The notes beneath the pieces are model-generated. The model ran no database searches. It had not been told where the DNA came from and saw only the letters and a list, made by a program, of their open reading frames with translations. Shown here in pieces: positions 43,680-54,861 of a DNA stretch of 64,000 nucleotides; the first letter of the stretch is position 1; each line of letters starts with the position of its first letter. Origin of the DNA: Canna indica (taxonomy: Eukaryota > Streptophyta > Magnoliopsida > Zingiberales > Cannaceae); NCBI GenBank assembly GCA_034359265.1, contig CP136896.1, forward strand, positions 23,033,501-23,097,500, in the 5' to 3' direction. The position numbers and the translations under genes were made by a program.

Positions 43680-44375
43680 TCACATGCATTTGAAGCAATA
43701 CTAGGTGGGCATACCACCAATAAAGTGTATCCACATATCCTTCATGTATATCAGTTAACAGATTGTATGTGAATCAATATTGGATCGATGTACCATCAAA
43801 TAAAATGAATCTACATTGTAACATGTAATATCAGCAAACATAGTGGATATGGAATAATACAGGATGGATATACCATCAAAACAAAATGAATCTACATTAT
43901 AACATATAATATCTATAAACTGAGTGGATATGGAACACTACTGGATGGATATACCATCAATCAAAATGAATCTACATTAATCATGTAAAATCAGCAAATA
44001 GAGTGGATATGGAACAATACTAGATGAATATACCATCAAACAAAATGAATCTACCTTATAACATATAATATCTATAAACAGAATAGATATGGAAGACTAC
44101 TGGATGGATATACCATCAATCAAAATGAATCTACATTAATCTTGTAAAATCAGCAAACATAGTGGATATGGAACAATACTAAAGGGATATACCTATCAAA
44201 CAAAATGAACCTACATTATAACATGTAATATCTACAAACAGAGTGGATATGGAACACTACTGGATGGATATACCATCAATCGAAATGAATCCACATTAAT
44301 CATGTAAAATCAGCAAACAGAGTGGATATGGAGCAACATAGGATGGATATACCCCAAAATTGGGTGGATATGAGT
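43680..44375. repeat. Alternating 80-bp repeat array in LTR A
   Basis: Eight to nine units of about 79-80 bp starting GTGGATATGGAACA and containing GGATGGATATACCATCAA and AAAATGAATCTACATT. Two alternating forms are seen: one continues TATAACATATAATATCTATAAAC, broken here as TATAACATATAATATC and TATAAAC, the other AATCATGTAAAATCAGCAAAC. This gives a 160-bp higher-order period. Confidence 0.85.
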
Positions 44376-45716
44376 TATTGCTACATGAACTTATTTCACC
44401 CAAGCAAGATTAACTAATAATTAGCTAAGCAAAACGATTGCTCGATACAGAGGTGTGGTATTTCAGCCTACTACCTCCCTTCACAAAAAATACCGACTCG
44501 AGGTCTCCATAGTCCTACTCGTTAACGTCCCTTATGTTCCATTACTACAAAAGTTTTTATCATTCAATAAATAGCTACAGGAAATGGTTTTGTAGTACAA
44601 TACAACCCAAGGAAATGCTATCCTAGAGTCATCCCACTACACTTAAGGTTCGGCCACGTGGTGGTGACCCCAAATCTCCCAACTTCAGTTTAATCATCCA
44701 CCGGCTCACCCATGTCGCTACCAACGTGAACTCAAGGATATAAAGAAACCATTTTTACCCTACCGGACTTGGGTTACCCTACGGGTTCCCTAATCGAGCA
44801 TACTAGGGTTGAACCGCACCCTTATAGTTCCGATACGAAAGATTCTTGTCCATGACTCGAGGAACGACACAAGGATACTTACCACGGTTTTTTACCAATT
44901 TTCCCTAACCCTAGGCCAACCGGCCCTAAGGAATAAGGGTTGTCCCAAATAAAACACCTCAGCCGCACATCCCAACTCACATCAACAGTATCAATCGATA
45001 AGAAAACATAATCTATGGCTAGGGATCATCAAAAATTTTGGCATAACCTTCCCTAATATAGTCTCCAACAGGCCAGCCCTAGATCTCAATGAAAACCATG
45101 CAATAATTCGAGAAAACACGATCTACCACATCACCAAGAGTATAAACATAGAAAACACGCAATAAATCGAAGAAACAACCATGAAATCTCGGATTTACAC
45201 CATAACATAGGGTTCGGCCACAAGGGCCCTAAGATCTACGCTACAAAGCTTTAAACCACTCATAGCGAGAGGAAGAAGGGAAGGATATGAAGGTCTTGAA
45301 GCCTCGAGACTCCAATCTTCGATGACCACGCGATCTCCGACTACCAATCGCCTAAGCCCCCCTCTCTTCACTCGCCTTGACCACCGTGCGACTGTTGTGT
45401 CATACGGTCGGTTGAGGTGGGTGATTTTATTTTATTTTATTGTCAAAATTACAATATTGCCCTTGCAACTTAAGTTGGACTCAATTGGACCTATTCTCAA
45501 CTAAATTGAGTTCCGATTGGACCCTCGGACTTGGCTCGAGACCAACTCGAACCCAAACATCAACACAAAACATAAATTTACAACTTTACATGCGCATCCG
45601 AGTCGTACCTTAAGTCGTGCCTACCGGCGTTTTGCTCGACTCGATTCGATGTGCATCCAAATCATCCCGCAAATATCAAAAATAAAATCAATTAGATTTG
45701 TGGGTATTACAGTGGG

Positions 45717-47035
45717 CTTACTGAAGCCTATGAGGGCTTCGCAGTCTTGAAGGCCGAGAATCTTTGGGGCTAGGGTGGAGGCGGCTGGGTTGTCGGCATT
45801 CTCGGATTCTTCGATCTTTCTTGGCTCGCCGACGGGGTGTCAGGAGAGAGCCAGACGCTCTGGCGAGAACCTGCTTCCTCAGGTGGTCATTAGCTCATGG
45901 GGAACAAGTTCATGCCGCTGGAGATGGTAGTGGTGGCTATTGCATCTGTAAGAGTTCAACGACTAGGTTCAGTCTTATGCCTTCTCCCAGCAATCAATCA
46001 ATGTTTCCAGAAGGGGTGGATTCCTAGGAACACATTCAACTTTGGATAGGTAAATTGAGGGAGTCTACGTCAAGAGATTGTTAGGCGCAATCTCGAGAGT
46101 TTGAGGCCTTAGGGTTCAAGATGATTGAAATGGAAAAAGCTTAATTTGGTGGCGAAGGTTGATAAAGTCGCGAACTTGAGTGTCGCCATCTCTTAGTCTG
46201 GTGCCCACGGAGGTGGAGAGCAAGTCCAGAGCTGAATTGGAAATGCTCTACCTTGACCTTTTTGTAGCGGTGGTGAAGGGCTCCCGTTTGAAGACCGAAG
46301 TTGAGGGAAGCCAGGAAGGAGATTGGGAGGTGCAACCTGGCCAGGCAAAACTTTGAGGAGGAGTTGAAATTCCTTTGGGATCATGCTCTTGCCATGTACA
46401 TAGAGGATTTTGAAAGGGCAACGGAACAAGCTAAGCTCCTCGCTCCCGGTGTTGACCTTTTTGGGATGGATTTCCTCAAGGAAGTCAAGGATGGTGCTCT
46501 GGTGAACCCTGAAGTTGAAGAGGATTTTTCTTTGTCCATTAGACGAGAATCTCCGGCCGCTACTCCAGGTCATAGTTCTTTTTCTCCATGGGGAGATGCT
46601 GTTCTAGGGAGGGGTGCTCCTATCGAGTGCACCAAAGCTGGCACTATTTCTTTGTGTGTATTGGTTTTGAGAACTTTATGGGGTCAATTATTCCCCTCTT
46701 TTGTTTAACAATTGCCCCTTCGTGGGCTCTTTTTGTTTGACACTTGCCCATTCGTTGGCTCTTTTTGTTTTGCAATATGCTCTAGTCGGTTCTGTGGTTT
46801 TAGTTCTTTCCGCTTGGCTCCCAAGTGAGGTGAAAGTCTTGCTCTGCAATCTTTGGTTGAACTATCTAAAATCTTGTTTGAGGTTGAACCTTCTGAAATC
46901 TTGTTTGATGTTGAACCTCTTGTAGCAACATTGAAGTTGCTTTGTAGGTTAAGTAATAATTTCTTGTGTCTGCATTTAGGAGTGGTGGCTCACATTTGTG
47001 GGTCTTGTCCAGCTCACTGAGAAGCGTACGGTGAA
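45717..47035 (+). pseudogene. Tat-like 3' region with antisense ORF remnant
   Basis: The best open stretch is 46301-46560, with ARQNFEEELKFLWDHALAMY, DFERATEQAKLLAPGVDLF and FLKEVKDGALVNPEVEED. It resembles the C-terminal part of the extra ORF found in the 3' region of Tat/Ogre-type gypsy elements (annotated in plants as putative gypsy-type transposase), which often runs opposite to gag-pol. Here gag and protease are on the minus strand and this ORF is on plus, as expected. Upstream frames at 46140-46300 are degraded with stops. The function of this ORF in retrotransposons is unknown. No feature recognised in 46710-47035. Confidence 0.5.
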
Positions 47036-47039
47036 ATTA

Positions 47040-47660
47040 TATGCGGGGAGTTGTATTAGGGTTTTGAGGCTGGAGGTAGTGACGTAGTAACTAACAAACT
47101 ATTCTAGTGAGAGTCGAATTCACGTTATGTACATGCACTGAGGCTAGAAGTAGCAGTGTGATAGCGAAGAACCGAGCTCGCGAGAAGCGCGCTTGGGGTC
47201 GTTGAGGGCGTAGGAGCCCGAGATAGGCAGTTAGGGCGAAAGTGGTGGCATAATAGCTGACGTCCAGACTGGTGAAAATCAAGTCCTGGTCGTGTGAGGG
47301 TGGTAGCGTGATAGCTGACGAGCCAAGCTAGCTGGTGAAAACCGAATCCTGGTTGTGTAAGGGCGCCGAGTCTAGCGGTGGTGGCATGATAGCCGACGAG
47401 CCAGGCTGGTGAAAACCGAGTCCTAGTCGTGTAAGGGTGCTGAGGCCGGAGGTGGTGGCATGATAGCCGACGAGCTGAGGACCAGACTCGGTGAAAACCG
47501 AGCTTACGAGAAGCGCGCTTGGGGTCATTGAGAGCGTAGGAGCCTGATATAGGCACTAAGGCCAGTGAGCCAGACCGGTAAAAACCAAGTTCTGGTCGCT
47601 GAATGAAGTGTTGGGCTTCGAGGCTAGGAGCAACAGTTCTGAGGGCGAGAATATTCACTC
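47040..47660. repeat. Tandem repeat block in Tat-like element
   Basis: Six or seven degenerate units of about 60-90 bp built on GGTGGTGGCATGATAGCCGA, CGAGC, TGGTGAAAACCGAGTCCTGG and TCGTGTAAGGGTG. A larger motif (GCTCGCGAGAAGCGCGCTTG, then GGGTCGTTGAGGGCGTAGGAGCC) occurs at both edges about 330 bp apart. Such arrays are common between pol and the 3' LTR in Tat elements. Confidence 0.75.
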
Positions 47661-47786
47661 AGGGGGTTCAGGCTGAGCTCATGAGGGCTTTTAAGTAGAT
47701 TTTAAATGATAAAATACTTGTTAAAGAGGCGAGATGACCATAGAGTTCCTTGAATATACATAGAGAAAAATGCGAGGAATGCAATT

Positions 47787-48480
47787 TTATTGAGTGATAA
47801 AGAAATTGTGCGTATAGGAGAGATGCTCTATTCTAAGCTTTATTTGTGCCTGTTGTGATGACTCGATCACGACTTGAGTCCTTTCAAGGGTTGAATCGGG
47901 GTTGCTTTCGCATGTCATGTCTTGAGCTTGGTCGAAAGGCTTCGACCGACTATTTGCCTTTGATTGCGGGAAGCATTTGTGGACCATTGGGTTCTTTCTT
48001 TGATTCGGCCATCTTCGGCTTAAGGCATTCGTTATAGCACCATCAAATTCTTTCTGGTCGACGTGCAGCACGCCTACATCCGTTTTTGAGACAGGAAACT
48101 TTAACACTAGGTGGGGAGTGGAAACGACTGCTCCTAGATTGTTCAAGGACAGTCGTCCTAGGATCATATGATATGGGTTGGGGATGTTATTGACAAGATA
48201 CTGTACATCAATTGTTTTCGCCTTTGGCTTAGAGTTGTACGTTGTCCTCATCCATATGGCTCCGTGAACGTCAACTCTTTCTTTTGAGAAGCCTACCAAA
48301 TCTCCTTTGCTTGGTGTGAGCGAGGCTTCCGTTAATTGCATCTTCTCAAAAGTATAGTAGAAAAGGATGTCGGCCGAGCTCCCTTGGTCGACAAGGACAT
48401 TTTTGACGATGAAGTTTCCTACAATCACAGAGATTTTGATCGGGTCGTGTAGGTTGTGATCAGTTCCACAAAAGTTGAAT
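47787..48480 (-). pseudogene. Tat-like aspartic protease
   Basis: The minus strand has VKNVLVDQGSSADILFYYTF (active-site D-x-G-S), then EASLTPSKGDLVGFSKE and NIPNPYHMILGRLSLNNLGA, VVSTPHLVLKFPVS, the retropepsin fold of Tat-lineage gypsy elements. The frame continues upstream with HDPIKISVIVG to about 48480, where stops appear. Downstream the reverse transcriptase, RNase H and integrase are absent: the sequence passes directly into the tandem-repeat block near 47660, so most of pol is deleted. Confidence 0.85.
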
Positions 48481-49794
48481 TCCTAGAACGATATTATCGG
48501 GGTTTTGGGGGTAGGCCGGTGTGGGCGAGTGGCGCTGTCAACTGTCATGATTCCCCAAATAGACCTCTTTCTGATCGAGCTTGACTCTCCACCCCCGCAA
48601 ATCTGTCGGTGATGTAGTCGATGACCTCTCGGGGCTCGTTAGCTCGGCTGTTCTCCCTATAGGGATTCAGAGGTGTTCAGCTTCGTCGTCAAGGGTCACG
48701 GCTTCTGCTCCGACCCCTCTTTTTCTTGTGATGGACATACTTGTCTAGGTGTCTTGCATGGATTAAATCTTCGAGTGAATCTCCAAGCATTACACAGTCC
48801 TCGGTGGTGTGTCTATAAGTATCATGGAGTGCACACTTCTTATTTATGTCGGCATTTGGTGGCAGCTTTTGCTTTCCTGCGTTGGTGGGGTATTTGATAA
48901 GCTTCAGGTGGTAGATGTCGCGAATGATGGTTTCCTTCTTTGTGTCGAAAGGGGTGTGCCTTTCGAATCGAGCATTCGGGCAAGGTGGTGTCCTCGGTCC
49001 CTTGCCATTGCCCCGTTCGTGTCTACTGTGGTCTTCAACTATTCTGTTCCCCTTTTTGGACTTTTTGTCCTCGACAACTGCTTTGAGGTTCTTCCTGTCG
49101 ATCTTTTTTGCTTCCCGAAGTTCTTTCATTTTCATGAAGCTTGTGGCTTTCTCCTAGAATTCGGCCATGTCTTTAGGTTCAGTCAGGGTGATCTCGTCGG
49201 CAAAGAGTTCGGGCTTTAGCCCCAGCTAGATGGAAAATAGCTCGATCTGTGGGTTGAGATTGAGAATTTTGGTTGTAATGGCCTGAAACCCGTTCAGATA
49301 TTCTCTTAGGCTAGTGCTGCCCCTGCCTAACATAGTGGAGGGCAGCCTCTGTCTTGTTATAGACCCGCGGTGTGGTGAACTGACTGAGAAAGACACGGGA
49401 GAGGTCTTCGAAGGAATAAATAGATCCTGGTGGGAGGGAAGCAAACCACAATAAAGTGGTTTTTCCCAAGAAGATTGGAAAGGCTCTACAGAGTGCGGGA
49501 TCAAGCGCCCCGTGATAGAAAATCGTCGTTCTGAATGCCGTTAGGTGTAGCGCGGAGTTGCCTGTTCAACATAGGGTGTCAAGGTGGTAGGTAACTTACT
49601 TCTTGATGGGAGGCGGGTCGCCATTATGTGCTCGCTGAAGGGCCCTACGTCGACGGGAAGAGCAGTCCCAGCCTCCCGAGCTTTGGGATCCTCATCCTTT
49701 TCCAGGCGAGGGGTACTAGAGACCTCGTCACGAAGGACAAAAACTGACCTCTTTCTTTCTGACTGATTGCTTTCCCCATGCTCTGAGTGACAAC

Positions 49795-52505
49795 TGTCAT
49801 GCCCCAATTTACAAGGTCGCGTGACCGGCCAGAGTACGCGGTCATACTCCGAAGCCTACCAATAAACACACATACTAATGCAGATATAATTGAAACAACG
49901 AAAGTAATAATATAAAAGATCCATAATGCATAAATTTATATAATCAAAGGTATGATAACAGACTCCAAGTGTTCACAATTTATGAAAACTACAACTCCAA
50001 ATGCATGAAAGGAAATGACTCTAGTACTCGACTACGACTAGACTCGTCACGAGATATGCAGTGCAAGCTTGCTCCCCCAGCCTCGCCATACTGACGCTGT
50101 CGTACCTCATTGGTCAGGATTTGCAAAACAACATAAATAAAGTGGTGAGTTCCAAATGAACTCAGTGAGTGGCTCTACCCGAGCCCTCTCCAAGCTACCC
50201 CAAGCATAAATTTAATCAAGCATAAATTATAAATATGGAAGTGCTGAAATATAACAACATGTAAGGAAAATGCATTCATCCATTAACTCATGCTTAGAAG
50301 CACAATAATCACACGGCCCATGCCGGCCAAAACATCCAAGCACACGAGTCTGTCGCTAGAATATCTATCTAGTGAGAATTTCGCCCAAGTCCTCTAAACT
50401 AGGATGACCTACTAGTTTTCTGTGCCCACTCCAGTTGGGAATAGTCCTTCAACCAATGCCACTCGGGTCCCTCGTCAGCGTGGTTTATTGACGGAATCTC
50501 TTGACCCGTATCCATACTCGCCGAGTCGAGACCAACTTGCCAAGTTGGTGCGCTTCTCGGCCCAACCATCACTCATCCACAAGCACAAATACAAACACTA
50601 TTCAACACCGTACACACAAGTACATAAATATCTCTCGGGTGATTTTTTAAATTTTTGCCGACAATCCGGGTACACGTCTACACGCCCCAACTCGGCCCTC
50701 TCTTGGGCCCAACATCTCGGCTTTATATTTTATCACCCAACAATTAATTTCAGCATGTATTCAATCAATTTCAGCTTGTACCAAATAATTTTAGCATCTA
50801 TAAACTAATTCCAGCATGTACAAATAATTTTAGCATGTATAAAATAATTCCAGCTTGTATAATAATAATTCAAGCCTACCCTAACATGCTATAAAATTTC
50901 AGATTTAGGCATATCATCACACTAAAATATTTCAGATTTCCACTATACATTATAATAATGCTACAAAATTCTAGATTTTAGCATATACAAACCTATACAT
51001 TTAAGTCTAAATTTCTCTATTACAACGATAGTTCTCAGCGGCCATTGCTTAACTATAAGGGAACTAAGCGGAGAAATGTTTATGAGTCCTAAGGGAACCT
51101 GACCCTATTGGCCCAATTTCCACTCATGAGGGTACGGCCGAATGGGTTCTAAACTTCCATTCTCTGACTCAAAATTCTAATCAAACCTCGTCTACTAATC
51201 CTTTTTCCCAACCCAAGTATATAAGTCATAGGACACTAGTCTGATCGCACCTAGGGGTATTCACTACAAGAAATTTGACTTTTAGTAACGAGATTTGGTG
51301 GGGGTCGCACATCGACCCTCACTAAATCCACCTATTTATGGGGGTCGCTAGTCGACCCTCACGAAAACCCGTCAGTAAAAGAACACTTTTCTGAGGGGCG
51401 GGTATGACCCTCTCTAAAAATTATATATAGTGAGAAAAATACCATGATCCTCATGAAAACCCGTCAGTAAAAATAAAACATTTGGTGAGGGTCAGACCTT
51501 CACTAAAAAGTATATATTGTGAGGACAACAACTGGCTCTCACGAAATCCTGCATTTTGCGAGGGTCGAATATGACCCTCACTAAAAAGTATATATTGCTT
51601 ACTTCACAAAAATTCCGATATGAAGAAATATAATCCTACGGCCATGGGGAAAGGATAACAATATAAAATTTGGACTATTTTGTTTTCCCTAACACCTATA
51701 CCTGGCCGGCCCCTTAGAGTATAGGGGCTGCCCTAGCATGTTCCCTACCTACCGAGCATCACTTTCCAATCGCCCAATACCAATCGATAGAGAATAACAA
51801 CCTAAGCCAATGAGAGGATAAATTTTTTGCATAACCTCTCCTCTTGAATACCCTAACCGGTCGGCCCCAAGTCCTAAAGAAAACCCTATAATTCTTCCTC
51901 AAAAAGCAAAATACCTCGAATCATACAAACCATAAATTGGAAACATCAAGAATTCGAAGACACAACACAAGGAAAATCCGGATATTTACCCTAAAACAAG
52001 GATCGGCCAACAAGGGTATATCCTACACTTAGAAAACAAAAACCACTCACTAGATGAAGAAGAAGGAAGGAAGATGATGGAAGTGAGGCCTCGCGACTCC
52101 GATCTCCGACGACAGCAAGGAGAGCTCCGGCCACAAGGAATCAAGATCGCTCCCCCAAACACCTCGCCATCCATGCGACTCTACAGGAGTCGTATGGTCG
52201 GCTGGGGTATATTTTATTTTATTTTATTTTTTCAAAAGACCAATTTGCCCCTCTAACTAAAGTTGGACCTAAATGCATCAATACTCATCCAAATTGGATT
52301 CCGGTTGAACCTTCGGACTTGACTCGAGCCCGACCCGAACTCAACATCATAACAATAAATTTAAATCAGTTCCTCTTGTGCGATCAGGCTGGGCCGTATC
52401 TTAAGTCGCACCTTCCGGTGATTCGCTTGGACCGCTCCGACGCGCTTCCGAATCTTCCCGCTATCACATAAAATAGAATTTCATAAAATAAAAGCGGGTA
52501 TTACA
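49795..52505 (-). mobile_element. Solo LTR, gypsy family A, minus orientation
   Basis: On plus TGTCATGCCCCAATTTAC to AAAGCGGGTATTACA, 2711 bp, with a perfect 5-bp target duplication ACAAC (49790-49794 and 52506-52510). It is inserted in Tat-like gag; the uninterrupted site is visible in the other gag copy around 41040-41080. It contains a CACTA-end insertion (51262-51597) and short tandem repeats at 50745-50890 (AATTTCAGCATGTA-like, 17-18 bp). Confidence 0.92.
51262..51597. mobile_element. CACTA-type end fragment inside LTR A
   Basis: Starts CACTACAAGAAATTTGAC and continues with direct and inverted copies of GAGGGTCGNNTNTGACCCTC and CTCACTAAAAAGTATATATT, a subterminal pattern typical of CACTA. 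The corresponding place in the LTR at 42414 is continuous, so this is an insertion. No right terminus TAGTG is found; the fragment ends near TTCACAAAA. Confidence 0.65.
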
Positions 52506-52587
52506 ACAACGCTCGTGGTCAGCCGAGGGCTGCCCCTAGGACCATGTCAGTATCTCAACTTGGGCTACTAGACGTTGGTTTTTTACA

Positions 52588-52975
52588 TAAGGAATAATTA
52601 CCGAGACTTTTGGTGCTACGAAAATATCTAGGTCATATAGCCCTCCAAGGAGCTCCCTAGGCTTAGTGAATTTCAAGGCCATTTTCTAATTTTCCGATTT
52701 TTTATGTTCTGGGGTTCGGGTTTGGTATTTTGGGTTCTTTGCACCAACATAAGGATTTACAACACATGCTAGACACCATAAACATAAGCTCTAACTTCCT
52801 GAAGAATCCCGAGCATCGACGAGCATCCTTACCGATTTCTTCGATTTTTCCGATTGGGGACGTCGTGCGCTAATCGATATGGAACCTGGAAATAACTCTT
52901 CATAAAATTATTAGTTCCATGTTTATTTTCATCAAAACCGAGATTAACACCAAGGTTGAAAACCTTAGGCCAACA
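52588..52975 (-). mobile_element. Partial LTR, copia family C, minus orientation
   Basis: Begins on plus at AAGGAATAATTACCG and ends CCTTAGGCCAACA, the family C LTR start in reverse. Only the first 390 bases of the LTR remain; the TATA box and palindrome array are missing. The break is at the same sequence where the copy at 53543 has an internal deletion. Confidence 0.85.
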
Positions 52976-53335
52976 TTATTGTTAGATTAATTAGAGTTAT
53001 TTGTTATTTAGATTTAATTAATTTTGTTAATTAAGGTTAATTAGTTTTGTTAATTAGGGTTAATGTTAGATTTAATTAGTTTTGTTAATTAATTAGGATT
53101 ATTTGACAATTAGATTTAATTAGATTTAATTAGGGTTATTTGTTAATTAGATTTAATTAGGGTTAATGTTAGATTAATTAGTTTTGTTAATTAGGGTTAT
53201 TTGTTAATCAGATTTAATTAGATTTTTTTTTTTTTTTGCTGTTAGATTAAAATTTAGGTTAGTTTTAATGTTAGGGTTAGTTAATCAAGGGTAGAATAAA
53301 TGTTAGGATTAATTTTAGTTTGGTGTAATTACAAT
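52976..53335. repeat. Low-complexity TTAATTAG-rich tract
   Basis: Irregular tandem repetition of TTAGATTTAATTAG, GGGTTATTTGTTAATTAG and TTTTGTTAATTA. It corresponds in position to the AT-rich leader of the first CACTA copy (3785-3905) but is longer. Confidence 0.75.
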
Positions 53336-53460
53336 TTTACGTCCACTTTGGACTCGCGCGTGTCGGAATCGTCCACTATGGACTCGCGTGGGAATCGTCC
53401 AGGTGGACTCGCGCGCGTGGAATCGTCCACCGTGGACTCACACCGGCATCCACAAATTTA
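53336..53460 (+). repeat. GGACTCGC minisatellite, second copy
   Basis: Four units of GTCCACTNTGGACTCGCG-type sequence, homologous to 3905-4035. Confidence 0.75.
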
Positions 53461-53542
53461 GAAAATAATCATGACGAGTTGATATGTTTCACGTACGCAT
53501 CAACGAGTCAAGTTTTAATTTTGCAAAATCTTAAGATCCGTT

Positions 53543-54504
53543 TGTTGGTGAAATGGCCTATACTAGAGGGGGGGGGGTAGTGTTTTTACTAATCAATTCG
53601 CCTAATTCCGGTTTTAATCGTTTACTTGGTTACTTAGGCAATTTAATAAATCCAATAACAAGCGGAAGCAAAGTGAATATGCTAATTAAACAAACGCAAG
53701 AAGAAGCAATGCAAACACGGTGATTTATAGTGGTTCGGCCCCAACGCCTACTCCACTACCTAAGCACCTCGCTTAGGATTTCCAAACTTAGCTTTACTAG
53801 ATTAATCTTATTTCCCTTACAACGAGAACTTTGACCCGGAAGTCTCACTCTCAACCTAAGGCACTTCCAACCCGGAAGTCTCTGCCTTCTTACCGAGAGC
53901 ACTCTTCCACCTCAACCCTAAGGGACAACTCAACTAATCCTAGTAAACTATGTTTACACCGGCGGATTCAAGACCTACACTCTAGGTCTAAAACAAACTC
54001 AAATACAAAGAAATAAACAAGAAAATACAATACTAAATGGAGCAATAAATCAAACAATAAAATACTTAGCTCTAAAACAAGATTCCTAGCTTCCTCTTGA
54101 GGCCTTTGATGGTTAATCAATGAAGGAATGAAGGAATAATTACCGCCATTTTTTGGGTCAAGAAAATATCTAGGTCATATAGCCCTCCATGGAGCTCCCT
54201 AGGCTTAGTGAATTTCAGGGCGATTTCCGGGTTTTCATGTTTTGGGGTTCGAGTTTGATTTTTGGGTTCATCGCATCATAAAGAGGATTACATCACATGC
54301 TAGACACCCTAAACTTAAACTCTAACTTCCAGAAGAATCCCGTGCGTCAACAAGCGTCCTTGTCGATTTCTCTGATTTTTTCGATCGCGAACGTCGTGGG
54401 CTAATCGACTTGGAACCTGAAAGATTTCTCAATGAAATATTAGTTCCATGTTTGTTATCATCAAAACTGAGATTAATACCAAGGTTGAAAACCTTAGGCC
54501 AACA
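53543..54504 (-). mobile_element. Solo LTR, copia family C, minus orientation
   Basis: On plus TGTTGGTGAAATGGCC to CCTTAGGCCAACA, 962 bp. Flanks are CCGTT and CCATT (four of five bases); the empty site GATCCGTTCGGGGG is seen in the first CACTA copy at 4122-4135. An internal deletion near 54125-54150 removed the TATA box and palindrome array, so it probably lacks promoter activity. Confidence 0.92.
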
Positions 54505-54601
54505 CCATTCGGGGGTTGTATGTTCGTGTAAACGAAGTAGATGATCTTTCATACGACGTACAACCCTTGAATTGTCCCTAATTGGACATTTTGGGAACAT
54601 A

Positions 54602-54787
54602 GCTATTTATATTGCACTTAGTTTATTTTTTTTAGTCATTATTAATTTTTAAATTTTGTCATGTATCTCCCTTGTTCTCCGATACGTGCCCAGATGATAT
54701 GCATATTCAGAGAACTATAGGGAGATGCTGCTAAAATTTAGAATGAAGTTAATGACTAAAAGAACTACTAAGTGTAATATAAATAAC
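54602..54787 (+). other. Long imperfect hairpin, second CACTA copy
   Basis: Homologous to 4221-4404. GCTATTTATATTGCACTTAG pairs with CTAAGTGTAATATAAATAAC, and TTTAGTCATTA pairs with TAATGACTAAA. The ATG at 54862 is 75 nt downstream, as in the first copy. Several stem positions differ from the first copy in both arms so that pairing is retained. Confidence 0.75.
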
Positions 54788-54861
54788 ATGAATTCCGAAT
54801 GGAATAGGGTCATCTCACATAAAGATATTACCTAAAGATATTGCCAACTTTTTGACAGAAC

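Larger units (their letters stand above)
42414..45711 (-). mobile_element. Solo LTR, gypsy family A, minus orientation
   Basis: On plus it runs from TATCATGCCTTGTTTCAC to TTGTGGGTATTACA, the reverse of the TGTAATACCC...TGACA ends of family A. A perfect 5-bp duplication GTGGG flanks it (42409-42413 and 45712-45716). At 3298 bp it is the longest family A LTR, owing to two internal tandem arrays. Its flanks are Tat-like sequence. Confidence 0.9.
48689..52584 (-). pseudogene. Tat-like gag, minus strand, split by a solo LTR
   Basis: The N-terminal coiled-coil part lies at 52584-52506 and the rest at 49794-48689, separated by a family A solo LTR with target duplication ACAAC. Order from the left end of the gag: coiled coil, then ATRLPSRSKLPTTLTPY (49640-49580), then gag core with SFSVSSPHR/ALHYV-type remnants in mixed frames, then 49135-48689 with RHTPFDTKKETIIRD and a C-x2-H-x4-H-x4-C knuckle (CALHDTYRHTTEDC). 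Stops and frameshifts are frequent. The protease follows at 48480. Confidence 0.8.

Noticed and set aside
43680..44375. CRISPR-like alternation of repeat and spacer
   Set aside because: The array is inside a plant LTR, units are fully repetitive with no unique spacers, and no cas genes exist.
48809..49219. 136-codon plus-strand frame
   Set aside because: Opposite-strand shadow of the Tat-like gag, which has the knuckle motif on the minus strand.
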